Below, one piece after another: positions 9,624 through 19,490 of a stretch of DNA of 64,000 nucleotides. Location: positions 806,001 to 870,000 of the forward strand of contig NZ_JAVSJA010000001.1 in the NCBI RefSeq assembly GCF_032027425.1, in the 5' to 3' direction. Within the stretch, counting starts at the first letter, position 1; each line of letters opens with the position of its first letter. Position numbers and translations under genes: made by a program. The notes under the pieces are model-generated. The model was not told where the DNA came from. It saw only the letters and a program-made list of their open reading frames with translations, and did not search any database. The DNA is from Microcystis wesenbergii NRERC-220 (GTDB lineage Bacteria > Cyanobacteriota > Cyanobacteriia > Cyanobacteriales > Microcystaceae).

Positions 9624-10076
9624 ATGAAGAGTGATTTATACGAAAAAGATTACTATCTCTGGATAGAGAAAACCATATCTTTACTAGAAAATCATCAATT
9701 TTCCGATTTGGATTTAGATAATCTCATCGAGGAAATTAGTAGTATGGGGAAAAGTGAGAAACGAAGTTTAGAAAGTTATTTAACTCGGTTATTAGAACAT
9801 TTGCTAAAACTAGCTTACTGGCAATCGGAATTAGAATATAATCAAAGAGGATGGAAAAATGAAATCCGTAACTTTCGCCTAAGAATTCAACAAATTATTG
9901 AAGACAGTCCCAGTTTAAAGCCCTATCTATCGGAAATTTTCTCGCCCTGTTATCAAAATGCGCGTAAATTATTTCTGGATTTATCTGGAATGGCTGAAAA
10001 TTTGGTCAGTTTAGCTCCAATTTGCACTATAGAACAGGCTTTAAATGAGGATTGGTTTCCTGAAATCTCAAAATAA
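9624..10076 (+). CDS. DUF29 family protein (copy 2 of 3)
   Basis: A 150-residue paralogue of the preceding gene. It shares the 'DYYLWIEKTISLLENHQFSDLDLDNLIEEI' region (quoted in part) and the C-terminal 'NEDWFPE' signature. The AAGCAATGAAG start context lies 3 bp after the upstream stop codon, indicating translational coupling. Function is unknown. A third, inactivated copy begins 13 bp downstream, so this locus is a tandem array of three. Confidence 0.8.
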   Translation: MKSDLYEKDYYLWIEKTISLLENHQFSDLDLDNLIEEISSMGKSEKRSLESYLTRLLEHLLKLAYWQSELEYNQRGWKNEIRNFRLRIQQIIEDSPSLKPYLSEIFSPCYQNARKLFLDLSGMAENLVSLAPICTIEQALNEDWFPEISK

Positions 10077-10088
10077 TGGGGGATAATT

Positions 10089-10540
10089 ATGGAAAATAAC
10101 TTATAGGAAAAAGATTACTATCTCTGGTTAGATAAAACCATATATTTACTAGAAAATCATCAATTTTATGATTTAGATTTAGAGAATTTAATTGACGAAA
10201 TAAAATCTATGTCTATAAGTCAACAGAAAGCCCTTAAAAGTAATCTAACTGTGATTTTATGGCATTTACTAAAATACTTACAAGAGCCAGAAAAACAAAT
10301 CAGAAGCTGGGCATTAACCCTTTTTGAGCAGCGAGAAAGAATCGAAGAAGATTGAGAAAATAGCCCTAGTCTTAAGATTTTTTTAACAGAAGAAAATTTA
10401 AAAAAATGCTATGATAAAGCCAGAAAAAAGCCGCTATTGAAACAGGGATAAACCTAGAGAAATTCCCGAAGGATTGCCCATTTACTTTGGCAGAAGCCCT
10501 AGATTTTGAATTTATTCCTAGTCAAAATCAAAACATTTGA
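10089..10540 (+). pseudogene. DUF29 family pseudogene (copy 3 of 3)
   Basis: The conceptual protein starts MENNL and hits a stop (TAG) at codon 6. It then continues with the DUF29 signature 'EKDYYLWLDKTIYLLEN' and 'LDLENLIDEIKSMS'. Further stops occur at the 'IEED*ENSPSLK' position near 10354 and a frameshift near 10430-10450. After these the C-terminal 'LEKFPKDCPFTLAEALDFEF' can be read to a TGA at 10538-10540. Parts align with both intact upstream copies, so this is a decayed third tandem duplicate. Confidence 0.75.
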
Positions 10541-10593
10541 CTTTTTACCAAAAATCTATTATAACCTAAAAGTGCCATAATATCCAAGTAATC

Positions 10594-11200
10594 ATGTCCT
10601 TACATTTAGTTAATTCTTGCCATTCGATGCCCATTTCCCCGATCTTCAATCCGGCGGGAGATGATGCGATCAAAAACCGTTCGATCTGGTTTGGTAACAC
10701 CACCAACCTGATGCAGTTAAACGATGTCCGCTACACCTGGGCGGTGGGTTTATATCAACAAATGCGCGAAAATTTCTGGATCCCGCAACGCTTAGATATC
10801 ACTCAAGACGTGACTGAATACGGGCATCTTACCGACGAAGAAAGATATGCATATCATGGTATTTTGTCCTATCTAACCTTTCTTGATTCCGTGCAAACCT
10901 GTAATATTCCCCACCTAAAAGGTAGCGTCACTGCGCCAGAAATTAGTCTTTGTATGGCGGAACAAATTTCTCAAGAAGCCATGCACAATCAAAGTTATCA
11001 ATACTTAATTGAAACGATTATTCCCCCAGATCGCAGAGGTGAAGTTTATGACTTTTGGCGTACCGATAAAGTTCTCAGGGATCGCTGTGAATTTATTGCT
11101 ACTCTCTACCAGCAATACATCGATAAACAAACTACTGAAAGCTATTTTATCGCCCTTGTCGCCGATTATTTGCTGGAGAGTTTGTATTTTTACAACGGGT
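10594..11200 (+). CDS. nrdB: Class Ia ribonucleotide reductase beta subunit, exon 1 (joins 12215-12675)
   Basis: First exon of the radical-generating subunit. It contains the diiron ligands Asp98 ('FLDSVQ'), Glu128 and His131 ('QEAMHNQSY'), Glu195 ('LLESLYF'), and the radical Tyr135. That makes it a tyrosyl-radical (class Ia) enzyme. After codon 202 ('YFYNG') the frame runs into a group I intron and a stop at 11221, so unspliced transcript would give a truncated 209-residue protein. Joining base 11200 to 12215 restores 'YNGFIFFYN' in frame. The joined protein is 355 residues, a normal NrdB length. The intron interrupts the most conserved part of the metal site, seven residues after Glu195. 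Confidence 0.92.
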
Positions 11201-12214
11201 TAAATAATGATGTAGCCCACTAGCATCGTGAGGTGTTAGTTAAAACTCGCCAAATTGCTGGGAAGCCCTAAAGCCCTTAAACCAAAGCGAAGTCTGAAAA
11301 GATAAGCGTAAAGGAGCGAGAGCAGAAAAAATTTAAGGGATTTAATAAAAGCCGTAAGGCAGTTATTAAAAACAATGGGTAATCAGCAGCCAAGCCTCTA
11401 TTTTAAAGGGGAAGGTTCAACGAACAGAGGGTGAGTATCTTCTTCCGCTTGGTAAATATGTCAAATTATAAATGTAAAAATTTTTTTTTACAGATATGGA
11501 GACTGGCGTTATTTACAAAGTGCAGAACCTTGAAAACGAAAGAGCATATATTGGGTGTACCCGAAATTTTCCACAAAGGATAGGTCAACACTTGTTGCTA
11601 TCAAGTATTGGAGACGAATCATTGAGATTTTACCCAGAGTTAAAAAAGTATCCTGAAAAATTTTACTTTCAGATACTAGAGTCTGGAGTAACTCTTTGTC
11701 GATTAAGGGAAAGAGAAAGTTATTGGATAAACAAGCTTAACTCTATTGAGTGCGGGTATAACGAATGTCTGTATAGTGGGAATGAAAAAATTTCTTTGAT
11801 ACAAGTCAATGAAATAAAGCTAATCCTCAAGACAGAGAAAACTAAGTTTTCCGTTATTGCAGAGTTTTTTAATATTGATGCCTCTACTATATCTGACATC
11901 AATTGCGGAAAAGCTTGGTACGATCCATCAATAACCTATCCAATCAGACGCAGCACTGTAAAACGAAAAAAACTCTCTATAGATCAGTTAAGGTTAATTC
12001 ATGAACTGCTGTCTGACATAAATATCTCTTTCTCTGAGATAGCCGCAATGTTCGGATGGGAATCAGAATCTGTTATCAGAAAGATTAACGCAGGAACTTA
12101 CTCTGTAAAAATCTTGGATGATAATAGTTATCCAATACGCTCTATCGATTCAAGAAAAGGTTCAAGGAGATAATGGTATGTTCTAGCCCCACTCTGAAAG
12201 GATGGGTAGTTGCG
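11201..12214 (+). mobile_element. Group I self-splicing intron in nrdB
   Basis: The exon/intron join is fixed by protein continuity. Exon 1 ends in U (11200, GGGU), the intron ends in G (12214) and exon 2 resumes in frame. The core is recognisable. An internal guide GCCC at 11215-11218 pairs with exon GGGU (P1 with a G.U pair). A P-like element AAATTGCTGGGAAG lies near 11251-11265. A Q-like element AATCAGCAGCCAAG lies near 11381-11395. R (GTTCAACGAACA, 11415-11426) has GAACA that pairs with TGTTC of S (12179-12183), forming P7. The 678-bp endonuclease gene lies between R and S, so in the P8/P3' region. Length is 1014 bp. RNA folding was not computed. Confidence 0.85.
11496..12173 (+). CDS. 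Intron-encoded GIY-YIG homing endonuclease
   Basis: A 225-residue protein whose first ~90 residues are a GIY-YIG nuclease domain: 'GVIYKVQN' then 'AYIGCTRNFPQRIGQH', with the catalytic Arg nearby and the Glu of 'RERESYWINKLNS' near residues 75-80. The rest holds two helix-turn-helix-like repeats ('FSVIAEFFNIDASTISDIN' and 'FSEIAAMFGWESESVIRKIN') suited to DNA recognition. It is free-standing inside the group I intron of nrdB with its own ATG, and its stop lies 5 bases before the P7 3' strand. It would cut intronless nrdB alleles to spread the intron. The frame is intact, so mobility may be current. Confidence 0.88.
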   Translation: METGVIYKVQNLENERAYIGCTRNFPQRIGQHLLLSSIGDESLRFYPELKKYPEKFYFQILESGVTLCRLRERESYWINKLNSIECGYNECLYSGNEKISLIQVNEIKLILKTEKTKFSVIAEFFNIDASTISDINCGKAWYDPSITYPIRRSTVKRKKLSIDQLRLIHELLSDINISFSEIAAMFGWESESVIRKINAGTYSVKILDDNSYPIRSIDSRKGSRR

Positions 12215-12675
12215 TCATCTTTTTCTATAATCTCGCTTCTCGACAGTTAATGTCTGGTAGTGCTGACGTTTTCAAAATGATCAACCGGGACGAATTAAGT
12301 CACGTCCGTTTGTATCAAAAACTTATTCCCGAAGCCATGGCAACTTTTTCCCATTCCGTTGAACAGATTTATGAGATGTTCGATAGTGCCGTTAAACACG
12401 AATGTCGCTGGACTAATCACATCGTTGGCAACGACATTTTAGGTATTACCGAATACAGTACCGAACAGTACACCAAATACCTCGCTAATATTCGACTAAA
12501 AGCGATCGGACTTGAGCCTTTATACAGGGAAGAAAAGTATAACAAAAGTCCCTATAACCATCTGGAACGCTTCTCCGATACCAAAAAAGAAGGCCACACC
12601 AAAGCTAACTTTTTTGAAGCAACCGTTACCAGTTATGTTATGTCTTCTGGCTTAACTGGATGGGATGAAATTTAA
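12215..12675 (+). CDS. nrdB: Class Ia ribonucleotide reductase beta subunit, exon 2
   Basis: Second exon, beginning with the last two bases of the split Phe203 codon. It supplies the final diiron ligands Glu229 and His232 ('NRDELSHVRLY') and the C-terminus 'SSGLTGWDEI', which should bind the alpha subunit. An ATG at 12202 opens a frame that looks like a gene, but its first four codons are intron sequence. The true product is the spliced 355-residue protein. Confidence 0.92.
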
Positions 12676-12699
12676 AATTTACAGGACAAGAATAACCCA

Positions 12700-12866
12700 A
12701 TTTCTTACCATAAAGTGGCAACTTTGTCAAATATTTTGACAACTTTTGACCCTCTCTTGCAGAAATACCGACAATCAGCAAATGCACTTCTGGGTTTGGG
12801 GGGTTCTACCCCCAAAAGCCTAGATTTACTGATAAAATCGGAAGTAATGACCAATTTTAGAAGATA
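12700..12866. repeat. Rearranged fragment of MITE family A
   Basis: Contains blocks that recur in inverse orientation in the complete element at 33356-33692: TGCAGAAATACCGACAATCA near 12761, a GGGGGGTTCTACCCCC hairpin near 12798, and AAATCGGAAGTAATGACC near 12836. Ends are ill defined and no gene is present in 12676-12870. Confidence 0.5.
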
Positions 12867-12870
12867 TACT

Positions 12871-13205
12871 TAGGGCTTGCTCAATAAATCTAAAAACCTT
12901 GTTGGATAATATTTTTAGGCTTTTTTGAAATCAAAAAGTGCCAGCCATTGGAGTGATCGGGGGGGAAATTTAGGCACTTTTTCCCTGAAAATTAGGTAAT
13001 TGACCCCGGCGGTTCGACAAGCGGTTCGGACCTCGGCGTGAGACTTCGGCGTGAGCTCACCGTCGAAGCCTCACCGTCCACTCGACTGAGCTCGCCGAAC
13101 GTCCTGAAAATGGGTAAAACCCTACACCCCCCCTGCCCCCCCGATGTCGGGGGGGCAGGGGGGGCCACACCCTACCCCCACGAAAAACTTTTTCAGCAGA
13201 CCCTA
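12871..13205. mobile_element. 335-bp MITE with TA target duplication
   Basis: Imperfect terminal inverted repeats (GGGCTTGCTCAATAAA at the left; GGGTCTGCTGAAAAAG read inward from the right; about 11 of 16 matching) are bounded by TA on both sides (12871-12872 and 13204-13205). This suits IS630/Tc1-mariner-type MITEs. The interior carries palindromic TTCGGCGTGAGCTCACCG-like repeats (about 13020-13095) and a C-run/G-run hairpin at 13123-13166. It has no coding capacity. Its right TA forms part of the nadK stop codon. Confidence 0.5.
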
Positions 13206-14123
13206 ATTATGACGATTGCCATCATAATGAATTCTCGCCCCGGCCCATTGTAATTTTTCCTGTAGAGTCTGATAAAAAGAATAGCTTTCCCGCAGGATAA
13301 TAAATTGGGCGAATTTTTCGGCTTTGGTAACTCCCACCCATTGCCCGGGCCAAATGGAAGTGGCTAAAGCACCATCCATCCAGAGTTTAGTATTTAATTC
13401 GTAGTCTCCCAGGGGCCAAATACTGACCAGAGATGCCGGGGGAATGACAATCGGCCGACTGGAGAGACTCAAGGGACAAATCGGGGTGACAGCGATCGCT
13501 TCCATGCCGGGGTGTATAATCGGACCATTAGCGGAAGCGGTGTAACAGGTGGACCCCGTGGGAGTGGCCACTAATAGGCCGTCTCCTTGGTACTGATCTA
13601 CTATTTCCCCGTCCACTTCGATTTCGAGGATCGAGGTGGGCATCCTATCGATACTAGCGGGTTTCACACACATCTCATTCAGGGCATAAAATGCCTCGCT
13701 CACTGGCTGCGGGTTCCTTTTATCCCCTTCATAGATTCTGGCCGTTAACATCATCCGTTGTTGTACCGCATAGTGATCGGATTGTAAACGCTCCCAGACC
13801 GTCTCCGTATCTTGGAAAATCTCAAAAGGTTCCGTTAAAAATCCCAGATGGCCGCCGACATTCACCGCTAAAATCGGAATGTCTTCGTGAGCTAAATAGC
13901 GAGCGGCGGCTAAAATGGTTCCATCTCCGCCTAAAACGATGGCGAGGTCGATTTTTCCCGATGCTGAGGCTAAAAATACTGGATAGGGATTATCTTTAAA
14001 GCCACTGGGTCCCATTAAAACTTTACACTGACGGGCTTCTAACTGTTTAGCGCATTTTTCCGCCCATGCTTTACTTTGGGGATGGTTGGCCTTGTGAGCG
14101 ATGATTACTTGTTTTAACTGCAC
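13203..14123 (-). CDS. nadK: NAD(+) kinase
   Basis: A 306-residue ATP-NAD kinase that makes NADP. The diagnostic 'LGGDGTILAAAR' motif is near residues 64-75. The second conserved block 'PTGSTCYTASANGPIIHP' is near 188-205, and a 'NVGGHLGFLTE' region lies between. The start is GTG at 14121-14123 ('MQLKQVIIAHKA'), matching the usual cyanobacterial N-terminus. Two mobile elements touch it. A group II intron ends about 25 bp upstream of the start codon in the same orientation. The TAG stop is built at the boundary with a downstream MITE. Only the last few residues could be affected, so function should be intact. Confidence 0.93.
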   Translation of the reverse strand: MQLKQVIIAHKANHPQSKAWAEKCAKQLEARQCKVLMGPSGFKDNPYPVFLASASGKIDLAIVLGGDGTILAAARYLAHEDIPILAVNVGGHLGFLTEPFEIFQDTETVWERLQSDHYAVQQRMMLTARIYEGDKRNPQPVSEAFYALNEMCVKPASIDRMPTSILEIEVDGEIVDQYQGDGLLVATPTGSTCYTASANGPIIHPGMEAIAVTPICPLSLSSRPIVIPPASLVSIWPLGDYELNTKLWMDGALATSIWPGQWVGVTKAEKFAQFIILRESYSFYQTLQEKLQWAGARIHYDGNRHN

Positions 14124-14191
14124 GGAGTTGAGACCTGGTTCGGAGGTTATTAGGGGTCGAGAAGGTCGTCACCGACCTCCCCTCCCATTCA

Positions 14192-14225
14192 GAACCGTGC
14201 GTGATACTTTCGCATCACACGGCTC
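14192..14225 (-). ncRNA. Group II intron domain V hairpin
   Basis: 34 nt with the typical lower helix GAGCCGTG / CACGGTTC-type pairing and the GAAA tetraloop (ATGCGAAAGTAT). This is the catalytic core of group II ribozymes and fixes the intron's orientation and 3' end. Confidence 0.88.
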
Positions 14226-14292
14226 CTAGTTTGACTGTTCCCCTGTTAAGGATACAACTTGACATCTTTTGGTTGTCCTTGTATTATCTACA

Positions 14293-16068
14293 TTAACTTC
14301 TGATGGTGTCAATGTAGATGATTTTTAGGCTTCCATCCGATGCCGATTTATCATCGTGACAGTGGCGGTGTAGTAATTGAAGGTTTTTGTATTCGTCCTT
14401 TCCGCCTAAGCTTAGAGGGTGAATGTGGTCAACTTCAATTAAATCCGATGGGGTGAAATACTGCCCACATCGGCTACACTTGCCTTGTTGCTTCTTAAGT
14501 AGTTTGGCTACTCTTGTCGGTGTGTCGATTGCTTGTCCTCTTCTGGTCGCCCAGTAAGTCCAATTTCCGTCATAAGGTGATGCGTCGGGGCGTACTAGGG
14601 TATGTCTGACAATTGGTGTCCAATTATGTTTCCATAATTGATAACCATCTTTGGTTTGAAATAACCAAGATTCGTGTCTTTCTTTCCCATTGCTGAGTTT
14701 AACTGTACCCGGTCTAAAGTAGTTTCTCAGCTTTTCGTAGCTCGCTTTACCACATCTTGATACTGTCCATGCCCTTAACATTAACCAGACTGTGTTGTCT
14801 AATTTATTGAAGGTATCCGTAGATACTACTCCTGAGTAGTAGTTAGCCCAACCTCTAATGATTGAGTTTAGTTGACTAATCAGGGCTGTTTGGGGTGATG
14901 TTCTGTGTTTTTTAATTACACCCTTAATCGCTTCTGTGTGGGCTTTAACTGCTTTTTGGCTGGGTTTAATGTGGGTTTTGTGACCAATTAATCGTCTTCC
15001 CCCTCCTATTTTCCCAGATTTGTATTTTCCTACTGGATATTGCCTGATATTGAATCCTAGAAAGTCAAAACCGGGTTCTTCTGTTTTCCCATTGTATTCA
15101 ATGGGGTTGAGTGTATGACACACTCTGGTTTTCTCTGGTTTGAGTTCTAATCCAATGGGTTTTAACCATTCAGAAATAGCAGTTTTGCACTGTTCAATGA
15201 TTTCGAGTGATGGGGAAATTACTACAAAATCATCGGCGTATCTTATTGAGACGGCTTGGATATATCTCTTTTTGGGAAATAAAGTTTCAATTAATCTTGC
15301 CATTCCATCCAGTGCGATGTTGGCTAGTAGTGGACTTATTACCCCTCCTTGGGGTGTCCCTGTTTCTGTTTCTTCAAATACGCCGTTATCCAATACTCCT
15401 GCTTTGAGCCATTGTTTTATGTCTCTTTTCAGGGAACTTGGACAATGAATTTTGGACAGTAAAAAGTTGTGATTAATTCGGTCAAAGCACTTGGCAATAT
15501 CGGCATCTAACACAAAGTAGCTACCTTGATTAATGGTGATGTATATTCTTGATATTGCGTCTTGGGCAGACCTTCCCGGTCGGAAACCATAGCTGGTTCC
15601 TTCCATTTTTGACTCCCATTCTGGCTCAAGTGCCGATTTAATCAACGCTTGTTTAGCTCTGTCTTTGATGGTCGGTATTCCTAATGGACGTTTTTCATCC
15701 CTACCGGGTTTAGGAATCCATACCCTTCTTAACGGTTTTGCTTTAAGTGTTCCTTTGATTTCTTCGGTTAGATTTAGCCTTTGTTCTGGGGATATTGTTA
15801 TCATTCCATCTACTCCTGCTGTTTTCTTTCCTTGATTATCTTGGGTTACTTTGCGAACCGCTAATAGACGAGCGTAGTACGATTTCACCAATAGACGTTG
15901 CCACCTTCTAACTTTTGCATCCTGTCCCGATTTAGCCGCTTGGTATATTCTCTTTTGGAGCTTGAAAACATATCTTTGGACTTTCGCCCAATTGATAGCT
16001 TTCCATACATTCGTAGTCTTAGTGGTTTTCGGTTTCCCGAACCCTTTACCTTCTCTCGATTTCGTCAT
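14293..16068 (-). CDS. ltrA: Group II intron reverse transcriptase/maturase with HNH endonuclease
   Basis: A 591-residue intron-encoded protein, full length. The RT fingers/palm include 'RRVWIPKPGRDEKRPLGIPT' and the catalytic 'IRYADDFVVIS' (YADD near residue 280). 'GTPQGGVISPLLANI' and the thumb/maturase X domain follow. The C-terminus is a zinc-type HNH nuclease ('CSRCGQYF', 'IEVDHIHPLSLGG', 'LLHRHCH'). It has no internal stops, so the intron may be retromobile. Presence of HNH suggests a chloroplast-like or bacterial B/D-type lineage rather than class C; exact class needs a tree. The start ATG is 16066-16068. Confidence 0.92.
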   Translation of the reverse strand: MTKSREGKGFGKPKTTKTTNVWKAINWAKVQRYVFKLQKRIYQAAKSGQDAKVRRWQRLLVKSYYARLLAVRKVTQDNQGKKTAGVDGMITISPEQRLNLTEEIKGTLKAKPLRRVWIPKPGRDEKRPLGIPTIKDRAKQALIKSALEPEWESKMEGTSYGFRPGRSAQDAISRIYITINQGSYFVLDADIAKCFDRINHNFLLSKIHCPSSLKRDIKQWLKAGVLDNGVFEETETGTPQGGVISPLLANIALDGMARLIETLFPKKRYIQAVSIRYADDFVVISPSLEIIEQCKTAISEWLKPIGLELKPEKTRVCHTLNPIEYNGKTEEPGFDFLGFNIRQYPVGKYKSGKIGGGRRLIGHKTHIKPSQKAVKAHTEAIKGVIKKHRTSPQTALISQLNSIIRGWANYYSGVVSTDTFNKLDNTVWLMLRAWTVSRCGKASYEKLRNYFRPGTVKLSNGKERHESWLFQTKDGYQLWKHNWTPIVRHTLVRPDASPYDGNWTYWATRRGQAIDTPTRVAKLLKKQQGKCSRCGQYFTPSDLIEVDHIHPLSLGGKDEYKNLQLLHRHCHDDKSASDGSLKIIYIDTIRS

Positions 16069-16761
16069 ATAGACTCCTACTAGACTCTATCCTTACAATC
16101 AAACCGTAACCCGTTAGCATATCTTGACTATTACCGTCAAGCGTTGGCTTTTGGTTACATCTCACACCCTTAAAGGCTTGCGCTTACACTTATCACTGCT
16201 GGGTATTTCGACCGATACTCAGAGCCTAAAAGGGTTTATAACGTTCCGTTTATATGGGCATTCCATCTTTAGATTTGTCCTATCCACCGGGGTACTTTAA
16301 CAGGTCTGTGTAAGTGAAATATAAAAGTCCTTACTTTTCCCCTTATTCTTTTGAACGCAGTGTTTCAACCTATTTCACTGCTTAGTTATTACGATGGTTC
16401 AGGTCGGACATTTGGCTCACGCCTAATCATGGATGGTTGGCAGTGGTCTCGATTCTGGTGTTAGGTTACACCTCGGAGCCTTCCGTTCCCCGCTTCAGTC
16501 CCAGAATTGTGATTTCTGAATCTGGGGGTGGCTATCGCCGTTACTCTCACCCTTGTAGCAATTGTAAATAATTGTTACAAAGTGTATTGACCTTGAGTTC
16601 CCTTGCCTAGTTTGGTATCGGGTGATACTAAACGTCGGGACATATAAACAGTTATAAGGTTGGTCAAGGTTGACCTTTTAGATTCAGTCAAGGGACTGAA
16701 GACCTTACTAGGCGGTTATTTCAGGCATTTCAGCCCTATTTCATGCCTAAACGTTTCGCAC

Positions 16762-17115
16762 CTATATTTTTAACAATACCAAGACTGGGCAGATCGGGTG
16801 AAAAGTAACAGGTAAAAAAGGGGGTTGGGGGAATCACCTCGGCCTCACTGTAGCCAATTTGACAGAATTAATCGATAGATAGAGGTAAATGGAAGTAACT
16901 AGGATAAGTTCGCAGGTTTTAGCAATCTTATCCCCTTTTTTCCCTGTAACTGCTGTATCTGTGTCACTTTTTCCCAATTATCTCCCTCAACAGCCCTACC
17001 ACTTAATTTCCCCGCAAGGTTATAATTGTATTAAGATGTGTAACAGTTCTCTGGCAAACTCTTGACAAAGGATAACAAATCTGCTCTCCCAAAAAACAGG
17101 AAAGGTTTTATTTCT
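16762..17115. other. Intergenic spacer before cpcS
   Basis: A 354-bp gap without a gene. It carries the 5' flank of the group II intron, G- and T-rich tracts around 16801-16845, and an AT-rich region with a possible -10 TATAAT-like TATAATTG near 17021. An in-frame TTG at 17062 would lengthen the cpcS product, but it lacks a good ribosome site and is not used here. Confidence 0.4.
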
Positions 17116-17655
17116 ATGACATTAATTCAAACCGCCCAATTATCGCTGGAAACCTCGGCTTTAGCCTTTTTTAAGCAGACAGAAGGACGCTGGCAATCCC
17201 AGAGACGTTATTACACCCTCACCCAAGAAACGGAACCCCAAGAAGTTATCAGCGCCATCGAGATTAAATATTTACCCCAAGGCAGCGAACCATTAATTCA
17301 ACTTGCCCGTTTACATAATCTGGAAGATATAGCTTTATTAGGTGGCACGGAAGTGACTTGGCAAAGTAATTATCTCCGTCCCCAGAGTAAAAAACCCTCC
17401 AACGGTTCCACTATATTCGGTATTTTAGATAATATTCTCTATCGCGATCGGGGATTTGCGACGGATAAACCCGTTAGTGCCATTTATACCTTTCCTAACC
17501 CCTCTACTCTCTGTCTGAGAACAGAATACGCCGGTTCTGTCTTTGAAGAAGAAATTAAACTCATCGGTCAACAATATCGCACCCGACAAACTATTATCTC
17601 TCGCGCCGGTCAAGAATTGATGATCGGTCAATATCTAGAAAAACGGGTCAATTAG
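17116..17655 (+). CDS. cpcS: CpcS/CpeS-type phycobiliprotein chromophore lyase
   Basis: A 179-residue lipocalin-fold lyase that attaches phycocyanobilin to Cys84-type sites of phycobiliproteins. The family pattern is visible: 'FFKQTEGRWQSQRRYYTL' near residues 17-34, 'SAIEIKYLP' near 45, 'TEVTWQSNY' near 80 and 'RTEYAGSVFEEEIKLIG' near 140. The ATG at 17116 follows AAAGGTTTTATTTCT and matches the family N-terminus, whereas a TTG at 17062 would add 18 unlikely residues. It is convergent with thiC. Confidence 0.85.
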   Translation: MTLIQTAQLSLETSALAFFKQTEGRWQSQRRYYTLTQETEPQEVISAIEIKYLPQGSEPLIQLARLHNLEDIALLGGTEVTWQSNYLRPQSKKPSNGSTIFGILDNILYRDRGFATDKPVSAIYTFPNPSTLCLRTEYAGSVFEEEIKLIGQQYRTRQTIISRAGQELMIGQYLEKRVN

Positions 17656-17703
17656 TCAAAAAATGGCGGCTATTCCCAGAATTTTGACTTCTATGCTAGG
17701 AAT

Positions 17704-17726
17704 AGGGCTGAAATCAAATCAGCCCT
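17704..17726. terminator. Hairpin between convergent cpcS and thiC
   Basis: AGGGCTGA - AATCAAA - TCAGCCCT gives an 8-bp perfect stem in the 86-bp gap between the stops of cpcS and thiC. It has no strong T-run, so it may act as a weak or bidirectional terminator. Confidence 0.45.
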
Positions 17727-17741
17727 TCCAATAACCTCCCT

Positions 17742-19222
<1,481 letters not shown>

Positions 19223-19286
19223 TATGACGGCAATTGTATCACTCTTGACGACTGAGGAGATAAAGCTTAAGATTGTTGTTTGATTA

Positions 19287-19327
19287 GGCGGTTATCAGTT
19301 ATCAGTTATCAGTTATCAGTTATCAGA
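19287..19327. repeat. TTATCAG heptamer repeat
   Basis: About five head-to-tail copies of AGTTATC/TTATCAG. The same heptamer family occurs at 31691-31749, 41123-41150, 54280-54318 and 62755-62870. There is no gene in 19225-19716. Confidence 0.8.
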
Positions 19328-19337
19328 TGTGAGTTTT

Positions 19338-19470
19338 GGCTCTTCTGGTTTCTGTGTGGAAACGAGGTCTATACTGATAGTTTATTTAACAAAATAGTCC
19401 TAAAAGTCTTTCCCAGTAAACATTTCACGATTTCATAAGCAAAAATTATCACACAAAGTCGAGAAGAGCC
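19338..19470. mobile_element. 133-bp MITE, ISL3-like ends, with target duplication
   Basis: Terminal inverted repeats GGCTCTTCTGGTTTCTGTGT (left) and GGCTCTTCTCGACTTTGTGT (read inward from the right) bound a 133-bp non-coding element. GAGTTTT directly abuts both ends (19331-19337, 19471-19477), a clear target duplication. A second copy lies at 45398-45528. The family assignment to ISL3 rests on the terminus only. Confidence 0.7.
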
Positions 19471-19490
19471 GAGTTTTCAGTTCACTGATT

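Larger units (their letters stand above)
14149..16761 (-). mobile_element. Group II intron in the nadK leader
   Basis: On the minus strand the intron begins GTGCGAAACG (16761 downward), the canonical GUGYG start. It ends near 14149 after domains V and VI with a terminal AY. Domain V is a clear 34-nt hairpin at 14192-14225 (GAGCCGTGTGATGCGAAAGT and its partner strand). Domain VI (about 14152-14190) has the GGTCGGTGACGACC stem. The 5' ribozyme domains fill 16069-16761 and the maturase gene lies in domain IV. Length is about 2.6 kb. The 3' boundary is uncertain by about 4 bases. Splicing would rejoin the nadK leader. Confidence 0.88.

Noticed and set aside
11201-12214. Intein in NrdB
   Set aside because: The intervening sequence has a stop codon right after the junction and group I core pairings, and the inner ORF has its own ATG and no intein splice motifs.
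12202-12675. A separate NrdB-like gene starting at 12202
   Set aside because: Its first codons are intron; metal ligands and frame show it is exon 2 of nrdB.
13038-13253. Plus-strand frame across the MITE and nadK end
   Set aside because: Formed by palindromic and C-rich repeats and runs antisense to nadK.
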